From: Melastoma dodecandrum
Taxonomy: Eukaryota > Streptophyta > Magnoliopsida > Myrtales > Melastomataceae
DNA: 64,000 nt
Direction of reading: 5' to 3'
NCBI GenBank assembly: GCA_029817715.1
Contig: JARUPY010000290.1
Span: 2,480,001 to 2,544,000 of the forward strand
The number at the start of each line of letters is the position of its first letter. Position 1 is the stretch's first letter. The notes under the pieces are model-generated. The model had not been told where the DNA came from, did not search any database, and saw nothing but the letters and a program-made list of their open reading frames with translations. Of the stretch, positions 22,501 through 35,200 are shown piece by piece. A program made the position numbers and the translations under genes.

Positions 22501-24495
22501 GAGGCTAATGGAAGAGGCCCATTTTCTCATTTGGTTTCATCGAAATATTTGGAACCTTTTTTGTCAAATTGGCCCTCTTTTGTTATTGCTATGATGGTTG
22601 CTTTGATGGTGATATTGGACATGTGTTTGTGTGGTGGTGGTTGTGCTCTTGTAATTGCATGTGATCCAGAGATTTTGGGCATAGGCTAGAAATACTTTCT
22701 TGGTATCAAGCATGATTATGTAATTTTATTCTGCTGAAAAATGTTTCAGTGATTTTAGCTTTGCTTATAAAAGTTGAGGTTCTCTTTGTTTTGGTCGCTG
22801 CACTTCCAATTTTCCATGTTGAGACCAAATCACTTTTGTCTTATTCTCGCATTTCTGCTTGTTAAATTAGCTGAAGGACACTACTTCGGAGGAGAAGCTT
22901 GTCAAGATTCAGATTCCAGCTGCACTGCGGAAGCAACTTGTTGATGACTGGGAATTGGTTAATCAGCAGGATAAGGTATTTGTCATCTCTCTATTTGAGT
23001 GGTGGGGGTATCTATGATAGTTGAACTTACCTGTGATGAACTGGACACTATTTTGATGGTTCATCTGGCGTTGCTGTTATTTTCTGAACTCTTATGTAGT
23101 TATAAATTGTGCAGACTTCCAAATATGGAAGTTCTTGTTGTCACCTTAGCCTTCCCGGATGGATTTTTTTAATAGCTGGTTATTGTTTAGGAATGAAAAT
23201 TAGCAGGAAATCCCCATTTCAATGCATTATTTTTCCTGACCAATGTAATCTTCATCAATTGGCTCAGAAGATATTCGGTGGTTGATTTTCTTCCCCCTCC
23301 CCTCCCTAACCCCCTTTCTTGTGTAAACTGTTTATTGTATTTAATGTATTAGATAGAAGTTAGCATTGACCTGGAACTTCGCCTATTCTTCTGCTTGTAC
23401 CAAGGAAGATAAACGCCAACAAGAGATTAATAACTACAGCTTAACCCGGTTCATGCCCTTCTTGACCCATGCACAATGCTAAAAGCTGTTGCTTGATAAT
23501 TCCTCTTCTGCGTTGCAGCTCGTGAAGCTTCCTCGATCTCCGACTGTTGATGATATTCTGACAAAGTACCTGGAGTACAGATCAAAGAAAGACAGCATGT
23601 AAGACTTTGGTCTTTATCCTTGACATTCATTTGCTATTATGTCGCTTTTCCATTGGTGAACTGTCTAATGAATTGGCAAAATGCCTTATAGTTCAAGAGA
23701 ATTTTAGATGATATGTTTAGTTAGTTTACCATTTTCCCCATGTTGGCAATGTGTTGTAGGATGATGGACTCAATTGGAGAGATTTTGAAGGGTCTGAGAT
23801 GTTACTTTGACAAAGCATTGCCTGTCATACTTCTGTACAAAAAGGAGCGAGAGCAGTATAACGAAGTAGTTACGGACGATGTCTCTCCATCAACCATTTA
23901 TGGTGCTGAACATCTCCTCAGGCTTTTTGGTACGAATCTTTTTTACTTTCATCTGATTATCTTCTGTTCAGCGGGAGTAATTGATTTTGGGATATGTTCT
24001 TCTGGATGGAGCCTAGATGTCCTTTGAACTTCTATGTGGGGTAGGGGCAGGGGGGTTAGTTTTTCCTTTTCTCTCGTTAATTTCGTGGAGCTCATAGCTG
24101 CCTTTCCTTCAGCTTCAATGCTAAAGTTAGTCTGATGATGTATCTTTTGCTCAACAGTTAAGTTGCCCGAGTTGTTGGCGCAAGTGAACATCGAAGAAGA
24201 GGCCTTCACCAATTTGCAGCAGAAGCTGCTCAACTTCCTGAAGTATTTTCCAATTGTTTTCCTTAACCACTTTCTGTTCTTCTGTAATATTTGATGCCGC
24301 GGTGTTTGTTTTACCCGACCATTGCATTATTCCTCTTGAAAATCCAACCCTTTCGACGATTGTTTGTTCATGCATTTGCTCGTCCTGCTTGCGACCAGGT
24401 TTCTACAGAAGAATCAGTCCACATTCTTTTCTACCTACGACGGACCCAAAGTATCTGACAGCAAAGGCAAGCGGAATGACGACAGAGCGGAATGA
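19587..24495 (+). CDS. MRG-family chromodomain protein (MRG1/MRG2-like)
   Basis: Nuclear reader of H3K4me3/H3K36me3, homologous to yeast Eaf3 and human MRG15. In plants it joins NuA4-type acetyltransferases and promotes flowering genes with CONSTANS. Eleven coding exons: 19587-19733, 20043-20096, 20307-20320, 21139-21287, 21654-21689, 21917-21957, 22871-22975, 23519-23598, 23760-23929, 24158-24242 and 24399-24495, total 978 nt, 325 residues; phases agree throughout. N-terminal chromo barrel: [11 protein letters not shown], then YFVHYLGWNK, then WDEWV. A basic linker follows, then the MRG domain from LVKIQIP with DWELVN and the C-terminal [10 protein letters not shown] and KLPELL. Two oddities: intron 1 starts with GC instead of GT, and exon 3 is only 14 nt. 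Length matches Arabidopsis MRG proteins. Confidence 0.93.
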
Positions 24496-25482
24496 CTCCT
24501 TGTACTTTTTTGCTACATTGGGACAATCATGTTCGATCAATTCCCTGCATATTTGAGATCAGGGTGGTGGGTTCAACATTGTTGTAACATCAGTAACATC
24601 TGCACCCTCACCCTCACTCACCAAATTCATCCATTCTTTTCTCGTTCTCGAGATTCAGTTTTGCCTTTTCAGTTCTGCGGATTAGGTCCAGCGTTCATCG
24701 ATTCATCTCCGATCCAAGATGCTTTGGTCTGAAACGTTGCCGGTTGTAGGTCAAGACCCTCCCCATCTCCAATTTGTGGTCAGACCAACATACAATTTGT
24801 CCCAAGAGCGGGTGCAAGCCTTGTTGAAGTAGCCGGACGATGCTGAAGTAACACCATGTCGCAGATGCGATTGACCAACTTTAGCATCCATCTGCTAAGC
24901 GACCCTCTAGGCCGTGTTCCTCGACTACATGAACATTCTATGTGCGAGTCCAAAGCAAGCAGTCCCTAACTATTACAACATTGAGAGGTAATGGGATATT
25001 TAAAAATAAAAAAAAAGTTCAGGTGATCACTTCGAGGTGTAAATGAGGTTTTGAGGGGCTCAAGAGGGGGTGTATTCTGGTGATCTATAAAATCGTACGA
25101 CCCCATATAAGAATAACAAATTACTTTCTTCTTCCGTATGATCTTCATGTTTGTTGTTGTTGGTTCAACCTCCATCTGTTCCTTTTCTACATTCTACTAC
25201 CACTTCTCCATCAGGAGGAGGACTGGACTTTAATATGATTATCGTAAGTTTTTGGTATTTTCGGGTGGGTCGACTGACTCGGCGGACTAACTACTGACTT
25301 TGAGAAATTTTGGTCACTCCTAATTCCACCATTTTCATTTGAATTTTTTGATTTTCAAAACATCATACGTTACCACCTCACAGTAGTACTAAATAAATTA
25401 AGTAGTAGTAATCAAACTCCCCATCTCCGACCTTCTCTCCCTTTATGCCCGCAGAAACTCGGGGCAAGGCATCCCTGTCGTG
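24496..25482. other. Intergenic spacer between MRG and LRR-RLK
   Basis: MRG 3' UTR followed by the promoter and leader of the next gene. No gene or repeat recognised. Confidence 0.6.
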
Positions 25483-27926
25483 ATGACGGCAAGACAGCTG
25501 GCACTCCTGGTTATCGTGGTCCTCCGCCGGTTTCTTGTCGCAGCCCCGGTGTCCGGCCTTAATGTCGACGGTGTGCTCCTCCTGTCGTTCAAGTACTCCA
25601 TCCTCAAGGACACCAGGGGTGCCCTCCGCAGCTGGAACTACCGCGACGCCAACCCTTGCTCCTGGAGGGGCGTCACGTGTGGCCCACCTGGGGAAACTGT
25701 GACGCGCTCTCGGGTGGTTGGGGTCTCGCTCCCTAGCTGCGGACTCCGCGGTTCAATGTCAGCTAACCTCGGGACCATCAAGTTCCTCCGCACGCTGGAT
25801 CTATCCAACAACTCGTTGAATGGCACAGTCCCTGTGTCGTTGTTTTCTGCCCCTGAGTTGAGGGTGCTTGATCTGTCCAACAATGGTTTGACAGGGATGA
25901 TCCCGGAGTCGATAGGGGAGGCGAAGAATCTTCAGCTGTTGAATTTATCGTACAACGGGTTGGAGGGGAGCTTGCCAGGGAACATGACTGCCCTCCGGAA
26001 CATGACTGTGATCTCGCTGAGGAACAACTACTTCGGTGGCGCGATAAGTGACGGGTTTAGTTATGTGCAGATCCTGGACCTGTCCACGAACATGATTAAT
26101 GGGTCGCTACCGCCAAATTTCGGTGGTGATGCCTTGCACTACCTGAACCTTTCGCATAACCAGATCTCCGGCAAAATACCTCAAGAATTCGGCAGGAAAA
26201 TCCCTGGGAACGCAACGCTTGATCTCTCCTTCAATAACATCACTGGAGAAATCCCGAAGTCAGCTGCCTTATTGAACCAGGGCTCAGAGTCGTATTTGGG
26301 AAACCGGGATCTCTGTGGGCTGCCAACGAAGAACCCGTGCCCTGTTCCTTCTCCCTCCCCAAATCCCAATTTTTCCACTCCGACTTCGAACCCCGCTGTG
26401 GCAGCATTTCCAGGCAATTCCACGGGCAGGGGTATTTCGCCCCGGTCGACGACAGACTCTAGAGGCCACGAGAAGACCAGGCTCAGGCCGTTCAAGATTG
26501 CAATCATAGTGGTCGCCAACGCAGCGGGCATCATTGTCACGGCCATCCTACTCTTCTATGTTTATCAACTGAAGAAGAAGAAAAGTGATCTTGAGAATTT
26601 GCAGAAGGAAGAAATGAGCGCTGTGGGCTCAAAGGAAACGTGGTCCTTGACATCCTCCGAGTCGCCAGGATACACGAGATGCTCATGCTTGCGAAAGAGA
26701 GGTGACAAGGAGGTGAGATTGGGAACCACAGGATCAGACAGAGACAACTACAACACTTTGAGAACCCGCAACAAGGAACCATGGCCGACTGAATCGAGTG
26801 AGCCGCAACGCGACGAAGGTGTACTCGTGACTGTGTATGGCAAGGATCTGGAGCTAGAAAAGCTGCTGATGGCATCAGCATATATACTCAGCACGACTGG
26901 CTCAAGCATTATATATAAGGCAGTGCTGGAGGACGGGACCGCACTTGCAGTCCGAAGGATCGGGGGTACCAGGGCAGAGCAGTTCAAGGAATTCGAGAGC
27001 TCGGTCCGTGCCATCGCAAAGTTATCGCACCCGAACCTTGTCCGCATCCGCGGTTTCTACTGGGGCACCGACGACAAGCTTGTCATCTGCGACTTCATCC
27101 CCAACGGCAGCCTAGCCAAGGCCTGCACCAGTTAAGTCCCCCATCCTTGCTACAACACTAGCGTCTTCCCATAGCGATCCTGCTATCGCGCGCACACGAT
27201 CATAATGTATACGTGAATTTTAATTGTTCTTATTTTTACTTTCCAGGGAACGCTGGCTCGTCGCAGTGCCATCTGCCCTGGGAGACACGGCTCAAGATAG
27301 CGAGGGGGGTGGCTCGGGGGCTCGCATACCTGCACGAGCGGAAGCAAGTTCATGGCAACCTGAAGCCCAGCAACATCCTCCTCAGGGACAACATGGAGCC
27401 GCAGATAGGCGACGTTGGGCTCGACCGCCTCATGCCCGGGGACATGAGCTACAAGGCCGGGGGTTCAGCCTGTAACTTAAGTGGTAAGAGTTCGACGGCA
27501 CACCGGGAAAGCTTCGAGGACACAGGGCCGGGGCTCATCCCGAGCCCGAGCTGGGTCGGGGGCCCATCGCCGTACCATTCTCCAGAGTCTTCACAGGGCA
27601 TAAAGCCAAACCCAAGGTGGGACGCGTACTCGTTTGGGGTAGTGCTTCTGGAGCTGATGGCGGGGAAGGTGGTGACGGTGGATGAGTTGGGGCAGGCGAA
27701 CGGGGTGGCGGTGGACGATCCCGGACGGGCTGTAAGGATGGCGGACGCGGCCATAAAAGGGGAAGTGGAGGGTAGGGAGGAGGCGATGCTGGAGTGCTTC
27801 AGGCTGGGGTTAGGATGCGCGTCTCCGGTACCAAACAAGAGACCGTCGATGAAGGAAGCTGGGGATGTCCTTGAAAAGATAATAGCATCATTTTCGTCGT
27901 CAACGTCACGATATCATTTGGATTGA
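25483..27926 (+). CDS. LRR receptor-like (pseudo)kinase, At4g34220/At2g15300-like
   Basis: Plasma-membrane receptor-like protein, 774-775 residues, in two exons (25483-27130 and 27247-27926; 116-bp intron, phase 1). N-terminal signal peptide to about 26; LRRNT with NPCSWRGVTC; about six LRRs (LDLSNNSLNGTVP type) to about 250; proline/serine-rich linker; transmembrane helix about 340-362; kinase-like domain about 455-770. The catalytic residues are atypical: the ATP-site lysine is Arg (ALAVRRI), the HRD motif reads HGN, and DFG reads DVG. The same losses are known in this LRR-RLK subgroup, so it is probably a pseudokinase or co-receptor. The ATG at 25483 is used, since the frame merely extends upstream to a GTG. 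Ligand unknown. Confidence 0.92.
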
Positions 27927-29333
27927 ACCAATTATGTCGTTACAACTCGATATTGACATCAAATGAGCATGTATGATTATTACATTCACCTAGAGCATGT
28001 TTAAAATAGCTTCTGGGCGAGATTGGGGTGGACGCCCAGGCTCTCTCCCAGCCCAACAACGTATCTGTACTTTGTTTCATTTAGACCTTAAGATTCCTTT
28101 GACTCGGATGCTTCATGTATCGGTCGAATGAGTCTTTGTACGGGTTATATCTGGTTTTGGCGTAAGGCCTTTTTATCGAAAAGCTCGAATTCGCTGTTAG
28201 AAAGAAAGGAGCCTAAGGATCTCATCGGAAGTTTCAGGACCACGAAGACTTCACTGTTCGGGCGAATTGTCCTTTTGTGGATAGCCAGCCAGTCGATGTT
28301 TGCCGACCGTTACTGAGCTTTGATGATCCATCTTTGGGGGATTTTCTTTACTTGTCAAAGGATAACACCTTTGCTTTTGCGACATTTCCATGCAGGCCTT
28401 TTGATGCTTTTATTTTGCTTTTTTCGATCGTTTTGCGCTTTGCTCTTTTAAACTTTGGCCTTTGCGCTGATTTTGCTTTTCTTTCGTTTGTAGGGATTTG
28501 CCCCATCTTTCCTTTTTGTCCTGTTGAGAAAACTTTGGATTTCTTGGATCTTTCCAGGGAGAAGACTGACTGGTAAGCTGATCTGCCGAATGATACGTCA
28601 TCGCCAGAACTTTGCGGAAGTGTTGTCTCTATGTTCCTATTGCTTCCGGATTCAGACTACAGGATCTCCGTTAACCTCGCTGCGAGGCAGTCCCTAGGCC
28701 CGGTGGGGGTAGTGTATACGGAAACTTCAACTTTGGCTCGGAGGGGCTAGCAATGGTCAATGTTTGTAATTGGGATGGAGAATAATGCTCGATTTCATCC
28801 CGGTCTGAGCATCTTTTTGTCAAAGGAATCTTTATTTGCCAGGACAAGATTCGAGGACAACACATTATAGATTTTATTTTAGTTTTAGGGTAGACTATTT
28901 ATGTAATTTTTAGAAATCTCTATAATATTCTCGGAGTTATCTCCATATATTCTATTAAGTGTTCTTGTCTACGTAATTATGTTCTTATTTTTTTACATTA
29001 TTGTCTATTTAAAAGTCTTGACGACCACATTTCTTGAACCTTTATAGACCACGTTATATCGCGACGTATTTCGACGCAAAAACTAACGAGACAATGATCA
29101 TAATTAGACAATGATGTGCTGTTAAACATGACTATGTGAAGGCAATGTAATTCTAAGGATAGCTGTAGAGGTGCTGCTCTTGTATATTAGAATCTTATTG
29201 TAATTGAGCTCTTCTTCTAAAGTCCTGTACACGTTTATCCCCAACAGAGGATCATAAATTATTGTCTCCTAAACAATTTTATATGTAAGAATTGGCTTAA
29301 CGATGAGGTGCCTAGGGTGCCCATTCCTCATCC
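27927..29333. other. Intergenic spacer with retroelement-like tail
   Basis: No supported gene. Open frames at 28128-28576 have no recognised domain. The stretch 28860-29090 resembles the end of an LTR followed by a primer-site-like sequence, and shares a diverged segment with two copies at 54.06-54.54 kb. Confidence 0.5.
28975..29090 (+). repeat. Diverged copy of the 54-kb repeat unit
   Basis: Contains AAAGTCTTGACGACCACATT followed by GTTATATCGCGACGTATTT, closely parallel to segments at 54149-54225 and 54401-54475. Read as a fragment of the same retroelement LTR and primer-site junction. Confidence 0.6.
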
Positions 29334-30217
29334 ACCTCTCCTAGGGTGGCTATTCGTGTTGTACGGGTATCAAACGGACTCTGTCTTTTGTGGTTCGTAT
29401 CCCAAAACTTCAAACACGAGACATAACCTGTTTAACTAATCGTGTTATTAGATAAAATCCAGAAACTAACATAATTAATAAACGTATTAAACCTGTTAAT
29501 CCGTTAAAATTTTAAATAAATACTATAATTTAATATAAAAATTATATTCATCCAAAATTCAAGTATTCTAAATTAGAAAATTACTAAAAATGTCAAATAT
29601 CACCAACTTAGTCTTTCAACTTAAATTAACACTCATGGTGTAGCGTTTTCAATGTCCAAACCCATCACATCACTAGTTAAATCTTTCATAAATTTTGTTG
29701 AATCTCTAAAAAAGAAAAATTTACATTAGAATAATAAAAAATAAATAACTTAATAATTATTAATTACCTTCTCCTTAACGCCAATCCCTTGTATAAAGAA
29801 GGTCTCAACGAACCCTGATATTGGTCTAGGATTCGACCTACAATAATAAATGTGGATTACGAATTGGATAGCAAAATTGATTAACTTTCCAATATGGCAA
29901 CAAGTTTTGCAACGTCAAACTCCAATGTGTTTATTTGTTTAGCTTTACATCAATTTAATTAAAACAGGGTAATCTTAAAATAAAATAAAAATAATTTAAA
30001 AATTATCATTTTATTAAAAAGTATATGGGTTATACAGGTTTATAAACATGTAAAATTTTGAAACCCGATCCTGAACACATATTTTGTCGTGTCTAATCGG
30101 GTCTTGACCCGTTTATATAAAAGACACATTTAATTATATCTGAACCCACTTTAAATCGTGTCGGGTTGTGTCCGTGTTAACGTGTCCGTGTCTGAAATTG
30201 CCACCCCTAACCTATCC
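29334..30217. mobile_element. Non-autonomous hAT element with imperfect 8-bp TSD
   Basis: Element at 29342-30209 (868 bp). The left end reads TAGGGTGGCTATTCGTG; the right end, on the minus strand, reads TAGGGGTGGCAATTTC. Flanks are ACCTCTCC (29334-29341) and ACCTATCC (30210-30217), 7 of 8 identical, the hAT hallmark. The interior is AT-rich with no transposase. The GGGGTGGCAATTTCAGACACGG end is a recurring plant hAT type. Confidence 0.8.
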
Positions 30218-30518
30218 CAGACTGGATGGATGCACCGATGCAGGATGAACGTTGTGCTTGTGAAGGCACTGATGAAAACGATGTAGGACAAAGCAGGTTC
30301 TCGGTCCCTCAACGACAAACTTTCGAGTTCCTGACTGGAAGATGAGCATAGACATCCCGGTCAAATTTTAAAAGTTATCTTATTTCGTGAAATATTTTCC
30401 CGTCGAATATTATTCTTATTTTCGTCGTAAAATCTAATTCGAACGTAATTAAGGTTGAGTTAATTATAAACTGAACTCTCCAAATCTAAATTAGAAATTA
30501 AAAAAAACTTATAGTATG
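30218..30518. other. Short spacer between two non-autonomous elements
   Basis: AT-rich, no gene or repeat recognised. Confidence 0.5.
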
Positions 30519-30825
30519 TTTGGCTTCCGGAATGGAAATCCGGACATAATGGAATAGGAAGAGAGAAAAAATTTAGTGATTAGAAAGAGAATTCTTAAGA
30601 AAATGGTGTGTTTAGTTTAAGGATGAAAAAGAAAAGGGAAATGGAATGGAATGAGCAAGGGAACGGGCATTCCCTATCATGAGCTAGGGAATGCCCATTC
30701 CCTTCCCCTTCTCCTCTTCACGTTACAACTAAACACACTATTTTTTAAAATAATTTCATTTCTAATCACTATATTTTTTCTCTTTCACATTCCGTTCCTT
30801 CCGAAATTCCATTACGGAAATCAAA
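30519..30825. mobile_element. Foldback MITE (near-complete inverted repeat)
   Basis: About 307 bp, almost entirely one palindrome. Left arm starts TTTGGCTTCCGGAATGG; right arm read in reverse starts TTTGATTTCCGTAATGG. The centre is GGCATTCCCTATCATGAGCT with its complement AGGGAATGCC. The arms are about 150 bp with scattered differences. A transcript would fold into a long hairpin. No target duplication was resolved. Confidence 0.85.
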
Positions 30826-30837
30826 AGAGCTCCGTCC

Positions 30838-31276
30838 TCTCAAACTAGACCTGTTCAATGAGCAGGTTTGGATAGTTTCAGGCCGGGTTTATTCGGGCCA
30901 AACATTTTTATCTATTGTCCAAACCCGCCTAGGCCCTAACGTCAGGTCGGGTTTATCGAGCTTAATATTTCTTACCTGAAACCAGGCCCACCCAAAAACC
31001 CGAAACAATATAATAGAAAATAAAACATGATAAAAAAGAGAAGATCAGTCCATATAAATACACTTTAAAAATCCAAAATCCAAATTAAAAATAAACAAAA
31101 GTATAAACCCTAGTTATTATTTTGACTGAGGCAAGTCGCCTAAAATTTAATCGGGCATAAAATTTATGATCAAACATGGCCCATCCGATAAATTATACCG
31201 TCCAAGTCCAATCAAATAGTAGGCGAGTCGATCGGGCCAATTGGGGGCCGAGCCCATGAGCTGGTCTATCCCAAAC
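30838..31276. mobile_element. Non-autonomous hAT element (TAGACCTGTTCA type)
   Basis: Element at 30846-31268 (423 bp). The left end begins TAGACCTGTTCAATGAGCAG; the right end in reverse begins TAGACCAGCTCATGGGCTCG. Flanks TCTCAAAC (30838-30845) and TCCCAAAC (31269-31276) agree at 7 of 8 bases. Subterminal GGGTCGGGTT-type repeats are typical of hAT. No coding sequence. Confidence 0.8.
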
Positions 31277-32283
31277 AGATAAATAGGCGAGGCGAGACAC
31301 CCCAGGAGGAAAACTAAGCCCCTAAAAATCCATGAGTCTGAGCTATTAGCCCACCAGATTTAAATGGCATGGCCCAATAGATTTGGGCCACCAGGCATAT
31401 ATATTTTACCGTGAGCCCAATAACTAGTAAAAATTGCCGAACCAACGCCGGGGTTTGCTCGTATAGTCTTCGTTTGAAGTACTTTGCTACAAATAGTTTA
31501 GCAGCACATTTGTTCTAAAAGTTTCATAATTTTGCATCGTGGATTTCTCTAAGTCGTTTATATTATTGGTCTCATCCTCTTGAAGGGCGGAAGCAAAAAA
31601 GCCATAACATTTCAGCTCAAAACAGGGTACGTTGTTAGCTTGTGTGGACGTCATGTATTATCGGATGAGACAGCCGGGCAAGCTTCTGCCAACGAAAGAG
31701 CTGGGGAGACTGTGATGGTAGCCGTGTAGAAACCTTACCGTTTGACCTAAAACCTTAAGCTGTTAGGTGAGGCTTGGTTATACATTATATAGGATTGAGA
31801 GAGGAGGAAGTCGTGGAAAATAATACGGACGACTCATTTGAAGGAGAGAGAGGCTGAAGCGAGAACTGAATGAAAAAGATCTGAAGTTGAAAAACAGTTG
31901 CCACGAGCACGTGAAAGAGATCGAAAAACTCCAGAAGCATTAAGGATGAGATTTCTTCGACGTGTGACGCTTTCAATAAGCGAAAAGGCAAAAACTGAAG
32001 GCTCTAAAGAAGTAGTCGTTTGTTATCGTGCAATTATGAATACAATGTTTTTCGTATTGAGGAGACAGAAACAGATTTTTGTTTACTTATCTTATCCCTT
32101 AGTTACAAACTACAACTAAAAAGAGAACAATTGGAAGAGAATCCAATGATGGAAATTATATCGTGAGTGGCGGGAGCGAATGACAACAGGCCATCCATGG
32201 ATCCTACAAAAGCACACCAGTGTACATCACTTCACTAAACGATAGAAACAAATGCCACATTTGTTCTTTTACTATCTCCACCT
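31277..32283. other. Intergenic spacer downstream of PTEN2
   Basis: No supported gene. The final part is the PTEN2 3' UTR (PTEN2 is on the minus strand). Frames around 31785-32119 have no recognised family. Confidence 0.5.
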
Positions 32284-35200
32284 CTAATCGCTTTCGAGGT
32301 CGTCTTCATCGCCGAATGTGAACACCGAAGCGTCAGCCGCCATAGCTTTGAAGTCATTGATCCCTCCTCCAGAAGCAGTTTCCGTGTCACGGTGGTCGGT
32401 AACAGGGCTGCCACTGCCACTGCCAGGGGCTTCAACAGTTGAGTGCTGAACACTTGTGTCGGCTTTGAGGGACAGCTGCTCTGTCCTCTCTGCCAACGCC
32501 TCAGTCTGATTCGTGGAGGATGTACTCAAATCTCGATTGTCCACTATGTGGCATTTGCCGTTGTCACCATTATCGACCACATTGCCCCGTGCAGTGTTGG
32601 AATGTCGCGTCTCCTCTCCCTCACTATCCGAGAAAACATCATCTTCCTCATCTTTCTTGGATGTCTCTGTGGTGGTCGTGGATTTGGACTGAACCGGAGA
32701 TTCGTTACTTGAAGAAACGCTAGGACCACTGTTCTGACTCTCCACTGCCGAGTCATTGTTAGCCTTTGCAGGAGCAGCCAAGCCTTCATAATCTATCATC
32801 ACTATTTCAACGAGAAACCCTGGAGAAGGCAGCTTCCTCTACATAAGTGGAAAGCCAGGTTTCCAAGCAACACATAAATGAAGATAAATTAGATAAATAA
32901 ATAGAAACTTATTTTGCTGATAGTAATAGCAGATCTAGTAATTTTACGGACGTACCTTGTCGAAACCATCGAGGTCTTCTGTGCTTAATAGTGTTCTGTT
33001 TTCCATCATTGCGGTGTTCAACCAACTAAAAGAAAAGCAAAGAGAGAGGTCATTCAGAAACAATCCATTTAACACTCACAAAGAAGGGAAAACCATGCAA
33101 TGAACGGATGAATCTAGCAAAAATTCACGCAAGAGGTTTCGTGTAAGAAACAAGAGATTCTGTTTCTGGAAATGATGACAAACAGAAAAAGAAGCAACAG
33201 CTAGAACTAGATTCGTCTATTCTCTCATAACAATATAGGATAAAATAGTAATTCACCAAAAGGAAGTCTTAACAACCAGTAGAAGTCTCCTTGGCGATCG
33301 TGAAAGTGGACTTTGAAGTCTCCTACTAACTCAGTCAGGCCAGGCTCTCCTGGTAAAGCAAACACCATTATTCCTTTCTTTGGCGATTTGAACCAGAAAT
33401 CTTCCGGCTTCAAGAGTGGACAAGAAAATAATTTATTTAGAGTTCTTCAAATAAAACTCAAGATAAAGAATGGACAATGACAATTGATGCCTCTCAATCA
33501 CCATCAGATCTTTAGTTCTTGGATGCTTCTTCGTGGTAAAGAGGACACCTGCAAATATAAATAAAGATTAGTCCAAACGCAAATTGTTGAAAAAGCCGAA
33601 ATTAACTCTCGACACTGCGGCAGCATTGGGCACAAAAGTAGACTCACTAGGCTATAAAAGCCTTGTATGCATGATGTTAACCACCAAGCATAAGCATGAT
33701 AAAGATTTGCTTATACTGGAAAATTTTGGGCGGCCAGAGTAGATTTGTAATATTTCCGATTATATACAAGTTTAATTCATTATCCCAACATGGAATCTCT
33801 CTTCCAAATAAATATAAGATAAAACGTTCACAACGAAAAGAACAAACATATGGCAGAGGCACATGACCAAATTATATTTACACCGACAGATTCCAAACTT
33901 ACTGTTTAAATTGTGAGAATATATGATAGGAATGGAAAAAAACATGCAGAGACAAACCTTTATGGTTGGATATGGTAATGGCCGGCCTGATCCAGTAAGG
34001 GCATCTATGAAGCCGAAATCCTCTTAGCATGCACCTGAATAATTTATAATTGAAGGAACATTAACAGTTGTCACACTCTACACACCACCGTATCAAGAAT
34101 CTAAGTTCAAAGCTTACCGCCGTCCAGGGGGACATTCTCCTTTGTAGGTGGTTAAAGTGCTCTCAAAATACTTGACATATCTCTGTGTAACTAGGAATAA
34201 ACATTAGACATTGTATCACAGTAAAACAAACCATCAGTAAATTCAGCATATATATTCACTAACAATTTGACTCGGAAGAACCAAGGCCTTGCTGTCTATG
34301 CATCTTTTGTGGTTGTAATAATCCATTGCCTCTTCAGCTGTCGGGAAGAACTGCATTAAGAAACACCCACACATAGCAGATGAAACATTGTAGGTTTTTC
34401 CCCTTTGGGAAGTGTGAAACGATATGGTTCGAGTAAACAACCATAGATGAAAATTCCTGAAGCAATGCTTGGATATAAGAGAAACCATTTGTAATGGTAG
34501 TGGAGTGGTTACCTTCAAAAACAAGAGGAGACTGCTAATCATTAGCCCTGTCCTTGCCATGCCGGCTTTGCAATGAACTACAACAACATTTTCTATATCC
34601 TCCTTCAACCATGAAAATGTACTTTCACAAAAAGATCGTATTAGTTGGATTGGAGGGCAATTGTGATCATCAAATGGAAAGGTTGCCACCTGGAAAACAA
34701 AAGAAAAAACAAATGAATGACTTTTCATATGAACCCAAAAAAACCAAATCATTACTACAAAGGCTAATGATCTGCTTTCACTGATAGTCTGTACATTCAA
34801 TGAATCAAAAGCAAGAGAAATTCATATGAAACGAATCGACAGAAGGTTGCATCCTACCTTGAGCTCAAACTCAGATATGAGAAACAAGATTTTTAAAATA
34901 GAGTTAAAGTTGTGTAGAAGCGCCTTTTTCTCCAATTTTTGTACGTATTGACAATAACATCCTTTGATATAAATTCCATATTGGAATACGTAAGTTCCTC
35001 AGTTAACTGGTTTCAGGCCTTCCATAAGAAGTATACTACTGATAAAAAAATCTTGCGCAGATTCACGTTCGCATATGTTTTGGTCTTCACATACTCAAGG
35101 CTTCGCGGCTATTTCTTTGGCAATATCATCTAACAAAAAACATGCCATGATATGACAATACACTGCGTGAAATACCACAGTGTCCCTCTGGACATTTTGG

